The notes beneath the pieces were generated by a model, which did not search any database, was not told the DNA's origin, and worked only from the letters and a program-made list of their open reading frames with translations. Shown here piece by piece: positions 36,983 to 44,236 of a DNA stretch of 64,000 nt. This DNA comes from Christensenella minuta (GTDB taxonomy: Bacteria; Bacillota; Clostridia; Christensenellales; Christensenellaceae), in contig NZ_CP029256.1 in assembly GCF_003628755.1 (NCBI RefSeq), forward strand, positions 143,585-207,584. The letters are read 5' to 3'. Both the position numbers and the translations under genes were made by a program. The number at the start of each line of letters is the position of its first letter. Position 1 is the first letter of the stretch.

Positions 36983-37115
36983 GATGGTGCAAGACGGTAA
37001 AATATACGGCAGGACGGGGAAAGAAACATTTTTTCTTACCGGCCTGCTGTTTTCGCGTTTGCGGTATGTGGTATAATAAAGGCGGAAACTATTACAACTG
37101 TAGAGGTGAGAATAA

Positions 37116-38231
37116 ATGGTAGATGAAAGAATCAAAAAATTGTCCCATACATTGGTAAACTATTCGTGCGGCGTTAAAAAAGGCGACAAAGTGCTGATCG
37201 ACGTGTCCGGCTGTCCGGACGCGCTCACGGAAGAGCTGATCCGGGAGGTCTACGCGGCGGGCGGCCTGCCGTATTTCGATACGCCCCATAACGCGGTACA
37301 GCGCCAGTGGCTGATGCAGGCGACGAGGGAACAGATCGAAGACATTACGAAGTGGGGCAGCGCCCGCATGAAAGAGATGCAGGCGTATATCGCGTTCCGC
37401 GGAGGCGAAAATGCGACGGAAATGGCAGACGTCCCGGCAGACAAGATGGAGCTCTACCAGTCCATCTATGGAAAGAGGGTGCACCACGAGCTGCGGGTGA
37501 AAAATACCAACTGGGTCATCCTGCGTTATCCCACGCCCTCTATGGCGCAGCAGGCAGGGATGAGCACGGAAGCCTTCGAGGATTTTTATTTTGACGTGTG
37601 CAACCTTGATTACGGCAAAATGTCAAAGGCGATGGACCCGCTCGTTACCCTGATGAACAAAACCGACCGTGTGCACATCAAGGGGCCGGGTACGGATATT
37701 TCCTTCTCCATCAAGGGGATCGGCGCCATCAAGTGCGACGGGCACATGAACGTGCCGGACGGCGAGGTATATACCGCGCCCGTCAAGGACAGCGTAAACG
37801 GACGGATTACGTATAACACGCCTTCTTTCAACCAGGGCTTTAAATATGAAAATGTGAGCCTTCTCTTTAAGGACGGCAAGATCATAGAGGCGGCCTCCAA
37901 CGATACGGAGCGCATCAACAAGATTTTCGATACGGACGGGGGCGCGCGGTATGTGGGTGAATTCTCCCTTGGCGTAAATCCGTATATCAACCGCTCGATG
38001 GGCGATATCCTGTTCGACGAAAAGATCGCGGGTTCCCTGCACTTCACCCCGGGCTCGAGCTACGACGATGCTTATAATGGCAATGAAAGCGCTGTCCACT
38101 GGGATCTCGTGCTTGTTCAGACGCCTGAAATGGGCGGCGGTGAGGTCTGGTTCGACGACGTGATGATCCGCCGTGACGGGTTGTTCGTACCGGATGAACT
38201 CCAATGCCTCAATCCCGAAAACCTTAGGTAA
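37116..38231 (+). CDS. M29-family aminopeptidase (AmpS/PepS type)
   Basis: 371-residue metallo-aminopeptidase of the thermophilic M29 family. The N-terminal domain carries VNYSCGVKKGDKVLIDV. The catalytic half contains HIKGPGTDISFSIKG, the metal-ligand region NVPDGEVYTAPV (Glu), YVGEFSLGVN (Glu), LFDEKIAGSLHFTPGSSY (His) and the final HWDLV...GGEVWFDDVMI (His/Asp). Family members remove N-terminal residues with a Co/Zn/Mg pair in the cytosol. Good GAGGTGAG ribosome site; TATAAT at 37072-37077. Single gene before galE. Confidence 0.92.
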   Translation: MVDERIKKLSHTLVNYSCGVKKGDKVLIDVSGCPDALTEELIREVYAAGGLPYFDTPHNAVQRQWLMQATREQIEDITKWGSARMKEMQAYIAFRGGENATEMADVPADKMELYQSIYGKRVHHELRVKNTNWVILRYPTPSMAQQAGMSTEAFEDFYFDVCNLDYGKMSKAMDPLVTLMNKTDRVHIKGPGTDISFSIKGIGAIKCDGHMNVPDGEVYTAPVKDSVNGRITYNTPSFNQGFKYENVSLLFKDGKIIEAASNDTERINKIFDTDGGARYVGEFSLGVNPYINRSMGDILFDEKIAGSLHFTPGSSYDDAYNGNESAVHWDLVLVQTPEMGGGEVWFDDVMIRRDGLFVPDELQCLNPENLR

Positions 38232-38302
38232 ACAGGTGGCTCCAGGGTGTGTATTACGTTGTGTAGTACGGTTGTTTTCGTGTCAAAAAGTAGGGAGGAC
38301 AA

Positions 38303-39319
38303 ATGAAAAAGAACATTTTGGTCACCGGCGGGGCGGGTTATATCGGAAGCCATATCTGCGTGGAACTCCTCGGGCAGGGCTATGATGTCACCGTCATGGA
38401 CAACCTTGCTAACAGCAACGAAAAAGCGCTCCGGCGTGTGGAAGAGATCACAGGGAAGAAGCTCCGGTTCTATGAGGCCGACATCCGGGACCGCAGCGCG
38501 TATGATGAAATTTTTTCGCAGAATGAAATTTACGGGGTCATCCATATGGCCGGCCTCAAGGCGGTCGGCGAATCGGTGCGCAAGCCCCTTGCCTACTTTG
38601 ATAACAACGTCAGCGGTACCATCGTTCTGCTGGAGAAAATGAAAGAGCATCATATAAAGCGCATCATCTTCAGTTCCTCCGCCACGGTATACGACCTAAC
38701 GCAGGGTGAATGCCTTACGGAGAAGTCCCCAATCGGCAATTCCACGAGTCCATATGGCCGGACGAAACTTGTGATAGAGCAGATGCTCGCCGATCTTTAC
38801 CATTCGGACGCGAGATGGTCTATCGTCATGCTGCGCTATTTCAATCCGATCGGCGCACATGTAAGCGGCCGGATCGGGGAAGATCCGAATGGTGAACCAA
38901 ACAACCTGATGCCGTACATCACGCAGGTCGCGGTGGGCAAACGCGAAAAGCTCAATATATTCGGAAACGATTACGATACGCCGGACGGTACGTGTATCCG
39001 CGATTATATCCATGTGATGGATTTGGCGGGCGGCCACAGCAAGGCGGTACGGAAGCTGGAAGAACAGGGGCTATTTATTTATAATCTGGGAACAGGACAG
39101 CCCCAGAGCGTCCTTGCGGTCGTCCATGCGTTCGAGAAAGCAAACGGCCTTAAGATCAATTATGCAATCGCGCCGCGGCGCGCGGGCGATGCACCCAAGT
39201 ATTACGCGAATGCGGACAAAGCAAAAACAGAACTTAATTGGGAAGCGGAACGGGGGATTGAGGATATGTGCCGGGACAGCTGGAACTGGCAGAAAAACAA
39301 TCCTGAGGGTTATCGGTAA
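38303..39319 (+). CDS. galE: UDP-glucose 4-epimerase
   Basis: Interconverts UDP-glucose and UDP-galactose. 338 residues: NAD loop GGAGYIGSH, FSSSATVY with the catalytic Ser/Thr, YGRTK (Tyr and Lys of the SDR triad), RYFNPIGAH and the C-terminal PRRAGDAPKYYANADKAKTELNW, all matching bacterial GalE. AGGGAGGA ribosome site. Its stop codon (39317-39319) is directly followed by one arm of an interrupted terminator hairpin, the point where the mobile element is inserted. Confidence 0.96.
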   Translation: MKKNILVTGGAGYIGSHICVELLGQGYDVTVMDNLANSNEKALRRVEEITGKKLRFYEADIRDRSAYDEIFSQNEIYGVIHMAGLKAVGESVRKPLAYFDNNVSGTIVLLEKMKEHHIKRIIFSSSATVYDLTQGECLTEKSPIGNSTSPYGRTKLVIEQMLADLYHSDARWSIVMLRYFNPIGAHVSGRIGEDPNGEPNNLMPYITQVAVGKREKLNIFGNDYDTPDGTCIRDYIHVMDLAGGHSKAVRKLEEQGLFIYNLGTGQPQSVLAVVHAFEKANGLKINYAIAPRRAGDAPKYYANADKAKTELNWEAERGIEDMCRDSWNWQKNNPEGYR

Positions 39320-39336
39320 AAAAAGCCCTTCGCTTA
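39319..39336 (+). repeat. Left arm of the interrupted galE-fba terminator
   Basis: AAAAAAGCCCTTCGCTTA is the exact reverse complement of 47519-47536, 8.2 kb away. The left arm abuts the galE stop and the right arm lies just beyond the fba 3' end. Joined, they would make a bidirectional A-stem-T terminator. Confidence 0.8.
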
Positions 39337-39396
39337 AGGACAGGTAGGATAAAGAAGTAATTTATCCCATCTAAGAGGCAACGGGCAAACTGAAAA

Positions 39397-39428
39397 ACAA
39401 GGAAGAAATTTATCTTCCTTGTTTTTTA
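39397..39428 (+). terminator. Terminator near the left end of the element
   Basis: ACAAGGAAGA / TCTTCCTTGT around AATTTA, followed by T6. It lies 78 nt after galE inside the element and could replace the terminator broken by the insertion. It also faces the convergent cargo gene. Confidence 0.85.
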
Positions 39429-39488
39429 ATGTTTTCGGTAATCTGTAAATGATAGAAACAGATTCCCCAAAGATTGTTGGCTTGCTTG

Positions 39489-39902
39489 TTATTGTTTCGC
39501 TTTATACTGAAACGCCGCGATCAAATAAAGGATCGGAACAATCAGTCCTGTCACAATAGACAAAATGCTGAAACTGTCAGGATAACCCACCAGTGTCATT
39601 ATGATGGATACGACGCACAACGCGACAGTTAAAATTCCGCAAATCATGCAACTGTTTACTTTTTCCGGAACATTCCAATTTTTGATTCCCAGAATCCCTG
39701 CAATCAATTCAAAAACTGCGCTGGCCAATGCTATAATAAGAGACGCCGTCAATAGTTCCACCGGTACTGTCACTCCGGCCAATCCTGCCAATGATACGAC
39801 CATCCCGATCCCCATCAGCGAGAGCAATCCGCCGATGATTGCGATGATCCCGAAAATCAGCATAATAATTCCCATTACTTTTAAAAATTTTGAACTCTCC
39901 AT
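39489..39902 (-). CDS. Four-TM membrane protein, element cargo
   Basis: 137 residues with four hydrophobic helices (about 8-30, 46-66, 84-104, 112-130) and little else (LKVMGIIMLIFGIIAIIGGLLSLMGIG...). No catalytic motif; no named family recognised. It is 36 nt downstream of the lipoprotein gene on the same strand and AT-richer than the chromosome, so the two are probably one cargo operon under the LuxR receptor gene or its operator. Confidence 0.7.
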   Translation of the reverse strand: MESSKFLKVMGIIMLIFGIIAIIGGLLSLMGIGMVVSLAGLAGVTVPVELLTASLIIALASAVFELIAGILGIKNWNVPEKVNSCMICGILTVALCVVSIIMTLVGYPDSFSILSIVTGLIVPILYLIAAFQYKAKQ

Positions 39903-39938
39903 GCTATCTTTATCTCCTTACATTAATATTATATGAAT

Positions 39939-40289
39939 TTAATCCCTCGTATATTCATAAGTTGTTTCCAGCGATTCATCTGTCAACGTCAGTACATCAC
40001 CGCTAATGGAATAGGTATACGCCATTGCTTTTTCGCTGTCCATTCCAAACAACTGGGCATAAATATTAAGCTGATCCCCGTCTATATCATATTTAAAATC
40101 ATAAGACAACAATGCATTCTCATTATGCCCTGTACCGTCTGCTTTAAATTCAAAAGTTTCCTCCATAAGATCGGAACCCTTCCATGTTCCCACTAAAGGT
40201 GAAACTTCTTCCTGCGCTCCTCCTGCACCGCAGCCCGCGAACAGGCAAAAGACAAACAAAACTAAAATAACAACGCAAACTTTTTTCAT
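39939..40289 (-). CDS. Small lipoprotein, element cargo
   Basis: 116 residues. Signal peptide with lipobox LFAGC (Cys at about 20), then a compact beta-rich domain: VGTWKGSDLMEETFEFKADGTG, YDFKYDIDGDQLNIY, YTYSISGDVLTLTDE. This resembles the small lipocalin-like domains annotated DUF5640/lipocalin-like in Clostridia. Ligand unknown. It is cotranscribed with the four-TM protein. A palindrome about 115 nt upstream could be its operator. Confidence 0.75.
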   Translation of the reverse strand: MKKVCVVILVLFVFCLFAGCGAGGAQEEVSPLVGTWKGSDLMEETFEFKADGTGHNENALLSYDFKYDIDGDQLNIYAQLFGMDSEKAMAYTYSISGDVLTLTDESLETTYEYTRD

Positions 40290-40402
40290 TTCTTCTCTCC
40301 CGTATCATTTTTAAATTTTAGTTGTGATTTCACCAACATAGAATTGATCTGCAAAAGGCCTTTTTCTGTTCAAGATAATACCAAAATCTTACGGGACAGG
40401 AT

Positions 40403-40419
40403 AGTACCCAATGGGTACT
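40403..40419. promoter_or_regulatory. Palindromic operator candidate upstream of the cargo operon
   Basis: AGTACCC-AAT-GGGTACT is a 7-3-7 perfect palindrome between the LuxR-receptor gene and the lipoprotein operon (both minus strand). Its GTACC core recurs in the adjacent hairpin at 40457-40473. Position about 115 nt before the lipoprotein start suits an activator such as the LuxR protein. Confidence 0.45.
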
Positions 40420-40448
40420 CTTTAGTTTGCTTCCGTTTTTATCCCACA

Positions 40449-40473
40449 ATAAAAAAGGTACCACGCGGGTACC
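40449..40473 (-). terminator. Terminator of the LuxR-receptor gene
   Basis: On the minus strand GGTACC-CGCGT-GGTACC is followed by T6, 42 nt beyond the LuxR stop. Confidence 0.7.
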
Positions 40474-40514
40474 ATTCCTGAAAAAAATTCGGTTTGTCAG
40501 GCTTTATAATTGCT

Positions 40515-41966
40515 TTAATCGGTCAATTTTTCAATTTCAACCAACCGGTTACTGCGGCGGAGCAGGTCAATATAGAGCAACAGTTCTTCTTTCGTGCTGA
40601 CCGCAAGCTTTCGATAGATATTTTTATTGTGCTTTCGCACCGTATAAATGCTGATAAATGCCAATCCCGGTATTTCGGCAATTTCATATCCGTCTATATA
40701 ATATTGCAGAATATTCCGTTCCGCCGGAGTCAATGTTGCGATCCGGTCCACAAAAGAACCCAGCATATTTAAAACTTCAGAGGCAAACTGTCCATGCCCA
40801 GACTCTTCAGCCGCTCGTTCCTGTCCTGCGGCTTTTAATTCTTCTGACTTGACGGTCACTGGTTGCGTTTCGTGCCCTATATACGATAAGTCTACAAAAC
40901 GCATCAAGCTTTCCACCGTCCAGTCTGTTCCCGCCAAATCTACTGCGCAAATTTGTATGGGAAGCTGCGCCATTTGATTTTTGTACTGCCATTCACCAGA
41001 AAATTTCCGGGCTATTTTCTCTGTTAATAGTTGCATATCATAACTGTTATGGAATACCGTCAGAGCAAAATGTCCTCTTTCACAGTCATACACGTCTATT
41101 TTTTTAGATAGGCTATTGAGCCATTCTGCCGCACCGGCCATAAATCCATTAACATATCCTGCGCCAAGCGCGGCAATATCAAAATAATGGGAACGCGAGA
41201 GCTTGACTATCGTCACATAAAGGCTGGATTGATTTTGGACTGTCAAATCAATACTTCGCAAAAAAGCCGCGCGGTTATATACTTTTGTAACCGGATTATG
41301 GGTTACGTCCAGATTTTCTACTGTAGTCAAAAATCCAAAAATACCGATCGACTGGAAAAAAAGTTCCAAAAGTTGATGCGGCATGAAAACCTGCTGCACA
41401 AAAATAGGAATAATGCTGAAAATAAGCAGCATGATCGCCGCATACCGCTGTGACTTAAGCAATAGATTCCGAAACCGTATTGCTAAATATACCGTAAACA
41501 ACATATATAAATATCCCGCGCCATATAAAGCATAGATCATAACGCCGTGGGAATAGATACCATTTGCATCGTAATAAAATACCCAACCCAAAACCGGATT
41601 CAGCGCCAGCGGCAGAAAAATGAAAAGAACTTCCGGCAACAGAAACAGAATAAAAAGCGGCTTTTTAATGCGATGCTTCAATCCAAGCAATACGATCATA
41701 TACCATGCAAACAAGCATGCTGTGCTGGTATGGACAAATAAGAAAATATAGTTGAGGATATCCCGTGAAAAATACGTATATTGATCTATATAAGAATTAC
41801 CAACAGAACTCCAGATATCAAAAACAGCGGAGATCAGTGCTGCAATAATAACAAATAACAGTAATTGATTGGATTCTTTTTGCACCCCTTTTTTGGAAAT
41901 AATCACATATAGGGAAAGAACGGAAATCACTCCGGCGCAAATATCAAAGGTTACATTGTAAATCAT
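40515..41966 (-). CDS. Seven-TM receptor with degenerate GGDEF and LuxR DNA-binding domain
   Basis: 483-residue membrane-bound one-component regulator. Seven hydrophobic helices (about 1-220) resemble the 7TM sensor of histidine kinases. A GGDEF-like fold follows (about 225-375): NPVTKVYNRAAFL stands for DxLTGLxNR, but the catalytic GGDEF position reads ERGHF, so cyclase activity is unlikely. A linker leads to a LuxR-type HTH (about 415-475, LTPAERNILQYYIDGYEIAEI...IYTVRKHNKNIYRKL). Start 41966 has GGAGAG 7 nt upstream. It probably senses a membrane signal and activates the adjacent cargo operon. The combination in one chain is unusual. Confidence 0.8.
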   Translation of the reverse strand: MIYNVTFDICAGVISVLSLYVIISKKGVQKESNQLLLFVIIAALISAVFDIWSSVGNSYIDQYTYFSRDILNYIFLFVHTSTACLFAWYMIVLLGLKHRIKKPLFILFLLPEVLFIFLPLALNPVLGWVFYYDANGIYSHGVMIYALYGAGYLYMLFTVYLAIRFRNLLLKSQRYAAIMLLIFSIIPIFVQQVFMPHQLLELFFQSIGIFGFLTTVENLDVTHNPVTKVYNRAAFLRSIDLTVQNQSSLYVTIVKLSRSHYFDIAALGAGYVNGFMAGAAEWLNSLSKKIDVYDCERGHFALTVFHNSYDMQLLTEKIARKFSGEWQYKNQMAQLPIQICAVDLAGTDWTVESLMRFVDLSYIGHETQPVTVKSEELKAAGQERAAEESGHGQFASEVLNMLGSFVDRIATLTPAERNILQYYIDGYEIAEIPGLAFISIYTVRKHNKNIYRKLAVSTKEELLLYIDLLRRSNRLVEIEKLTD

Positions 41967-42054
41967 AGAATGTCTCTCCAACCGTCCATCGAATGGGAAA
42001 ATAATTATATATCATATCATAGGGAAAAATAAATCCGCAATTTATATCATAAAT

Positions 42055-42333
42055 TTTATTGGTACCATCAATAATTTTTCGCGCCCATTCCTTCACGCTT
42101 ATTTTGTAATGATTCAGCCCTGCTTGACTCCTAATTATGGCGAATTTGCCATAATTAAAAACCGGGCTATGTATCTGTTCCCAAATTCCTGAAAATTCAA
42201 CTGTATTCCGGTTACGTAACCAATCTGAAATGAAAAGTCTCCATCCTTTGCCTTAATCATATCTGTAAGGGAGATACAGTCTTTATCTTCAATTTTTAGA
42301 ATTGTGATTTCTGTGGAATCGACAACTAATTTT
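42055..42333 (-). pseudogene. Decayed KilA-N domain gene
   Basis: Minus-strand reading gives KLVVDSTEITILKIEDKDCI, then SLTDMIKAKDGDF. After a one-base shift at the ISDW site it gives DWLRNRNTVEFSGIWEQIHS, then PVFNYGKFAIIRSQAGLNHY and KISVKEWARKI. Together these match the phage-type KilA-N DNA-binding domain, frameshifted and cut off before its C-terminal part. It directly follows the decayed XRE gene. Confidence 0.7.
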
Positions 42334-42696
42334 TCATTTTTCTTTTTTCCCTGCCATATCCAACATCATTTTTTTGAGTTTAGTATTCATAGGGGAAGTG
42401 GGATCGAAACACATATCCACAAATTCTTTCCACGTATCATCTTTAGCGGCACGGCCTTTCAATGCCTGCGCCTCATAATTATATAATTTGCCCTACGGTA
42501 TCCATGCGGCAAAAAACAGTCCAAAGAAACATCAAAATATTCCGCATATTTTAGTAGTATCTTATATAGTGCGTCTGAATGTTTTTTTCATAACGGTTTA
42601 TTGCCGATTGCACTGTTCCGAATTCTTCCGCAAGGTTTTTTGTGAAAAATCAATCCTATCACGCAATATGCGAAGCCTATCGCCTACTGCCACCAT
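42334..42696 (-). pseudogene. Frameshifted XRE-family regulator
   Basis: The start ATG (42696) has AAGGAG upstream and reads MVAVGDRLRILRDRIDFSQK. It shifts at an A run into LAEEFGTVQSAINRYEKNIQ (the helix-turn-helix), shifts again into LYKILLKYAEYFDVSLD, and again into YNYEAQALKGRAAKDDTWKE, which runs to TGA at 42334. At least three frameshifts destroy the frame. Confidence 0.75.
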
Positions 42697-42754
42697 GCGC
42701 ATTTCTCCTTAACACAGTACTTATTCATATAACATGATATATTATATGAAGATT

Positions 42755-43378
42755 TTATTCAACGCTATTTTTAGATTTTTCTTTTTCTACTAATTTTGTC
42801 CTGTAATTCCGTCGTCTTATAGGAATATTCTCATTGACAACTTCCCGCGCCTGCGCAAGCGCCCGTACGATCCCCAGCAGGTACGCATCCTCCACATCCG
42901 GTACGGTCAGGTGTTCGGTTCCAATCCACAAACCCGGCTGCGGCAGAGTATCCCGTTCTGTCGTCAGGTAAGGTTCCTCCGCATCGATATACAGGAAATC
43001 CATGATCCGGTCAATCAGGAAATTCGTCTGCACCAATGTACTTAACGTATTCAAATATTTCCTGCTGTAACCGTCGCTATCATACTGCTTCGCGTGTTCC
43101 GTGATCCGCTCCAACGCTCCGTCGGACAGCTGCGTGGCCTCCTTCACATCCTGAAGCTCCCGCTCCGGCGTGTGGCTTTTCCCCAGCAGGTAATCATACG
43201 AACATTGCAATAGATCTGCCATGATCTCCAGCGTTTCCACCGAATAGCTCACTTTTCCCGACATATATTTCTTTAAGCTGGACAGGCCCACTCCCGCCGC
43301 TTCGGCAAACTCTTCCTGTGTGAACCCCCTGTCCTTAATTACCTTCTTTAATATGGCTCCTATTTTGGCTTTATCCAC
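42755..43378 (-). CDS. XRE-family regulator of the mobile element
   Basis: 207 residues. HTH_3 at about 5-60 (IGAILKKVIKDRGFTQEEFAEAAGVGLSSLKKYMSGKVSYSVETLEIMADLLQCSYDYLLG), followed by an all-helical C-terminal region of unknown role. A Cro/CI-like repressor is a common controller of transfer and excision genes. The promoter side holds the palindrome AGCTC-TTTT-GAGCT. It is divergent from the oriT-mobC-relaxase block. Confidence 0.85.
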   Translation of the reverse strand: MDKAKIGAILKKVIKDRGFTQEEFAEAAGVGLSSLKKYMSGKVSYSVETLEIMADLLQCSYDYLLGKSHTPERELQDVKEATQLSDGALERITEHAKQYDSDGYSRKYLNTLSTLVQTNFLIDRIMDFLYIDAEEPYLTTERDTLPQPGLWIGTEHLTVPDVEDAYLLGIVRALAQAREVVNENIPIRRRNYRTKLVEKEKSKNSVE

Positions 43379-43406
43379 ATTTAATCCCCCGAATTATATA
43401 AATATT

Positions 43407-43420
43407 AGCTCTTTTGAGCT
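43407..43420. promoter_or_regulatory. Operator candidate for the element XRE regulator
   Basis: AGCTC-TTTT-GAGCT, a 5-4-5 palindrome 29 nt upstream of the regulator start. Confidence 0.4.
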
Positions 43421-43700
43421 CTGTATGTTTTGAGGATAATATTTTTACGGGATTTTGTCAAGCCCTGAACGGCAGCTTGTATCCTGCCAACTGCACAATG
43501 ATACTTCCGTCCAGCCACAGCCCGGGCGCAGCACATACATATGCGCCGCACGCAATGGGGACGGCCCGGCACAGGAATGCGGGGAGGAAGGTTCGAAACG
43601 GTCTTTTCTATGAAACGGAAGGAGGAGAAGTTATCCACAACCGGTCCGCAGGGAGCGAAAAAAATTCCCGGCAAACATCGAGGTAAATGGATCACATCAC

Positions 43701-43790
43701 ATACCCGCCCTTGCGGCGGGTATGGTGGGTATGGCAAGCTCCCCAAGTGGCACGCCACTTGGTACCCACCCCGCACGCGGGGACCCCGGG
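43701..43790 (+). other. Putative origin of transfer (oriT) hairpin cluster
   Basis: About 90 nt hold ATACCCGCC-CTTGC-GGCGGGTAT (43701-43723), an outer stem GCAAGCTCCC / GGGAGCTTGC (43734-43743 with 43778-43787), and inside it CCAAGTGGC-AC-GCCACTTGG (43743-43762) and CCCCGC-AC-GCGGGG. The non-coding, strongly structured DNA just upstream of mobC and the relaxase is where an oriT is expected. The 43421-43927 gap has no credible gene. Confidence 0.65.
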
Positions 43791-43927
43791 AGCTTGCAAA
43801 GGGGAGCCCCCCCTTGATCCCCCTTATGCGAAACGGCTGCCGCAGTAGAAGTCGCCGTCCCGTTGCCCCGCAAACCCGCAATCGGGTTTTGCGGGTAAGG
43901 AAAAAGGGCGTTGCACAGGAAGGAGTG

Positions 43928-44236
43928 ATGCGTATAGCAGAACGCAGCAGAAAACATAATATAGGGCTACGGGTAAACGACAGGGAGTGGAAGCTGATTC
44001 AAAGGAAAGTACGGTTGTCCGGGCTGACGCTGCGGGAGTTTTTCCTGCGGTGTGTTTGCGGCAAAGACATTATTGTCAAACCCGGCGGGCGCGAGGTAGT
44101 CGTGGAACTTAAGCGTTTGGGAAACAATCTCAACCAGCTTACTTACCTTGCCAACGCCGGGCGCATTTATGACTGTGCACAGGAGCTGCAGCATATCTAT
44201 GCTGAGGTGCGGGAGGTGCGCAGGGCATGGCAGTAA
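43928..44236 (+). CDS. mobC: MobC-type relaxosome accessory protein
   Basis: 102 residues. RSRKHNIGLRVNDREWKLIQRKVRLSGLTLREFFLRCV is a ribbon-helix-helix-like DNA-binding start, and VVVELKRLGNNLNQLTYLANAGRI is the MobC hallmark. It helps the relaxase recognise and open oriT. GGAAGGAG 5 nt before ATG 43928 decides the start; the open frame continuing upstream crosses oriT and is not coding. It overlaps the relaxase start by 10 nt. Confidence 0.88.
   Translation: MRIAERSRKHNIGLRVNDREWKLIQRKVRLSGLTLREFFLRCVCGKDIIVKPGGREVVVELKRLGNNLNQLTYLANAGRIYDCAQELQHIYAEVREVRRAWQ

Noticed and set aside
43541..43927. Upstream extension of the mobC reading frame
   Set aside because: It passes through the oriT-like hairpins, and the good ribosome site is at 43918-43925 for ATG 43928.
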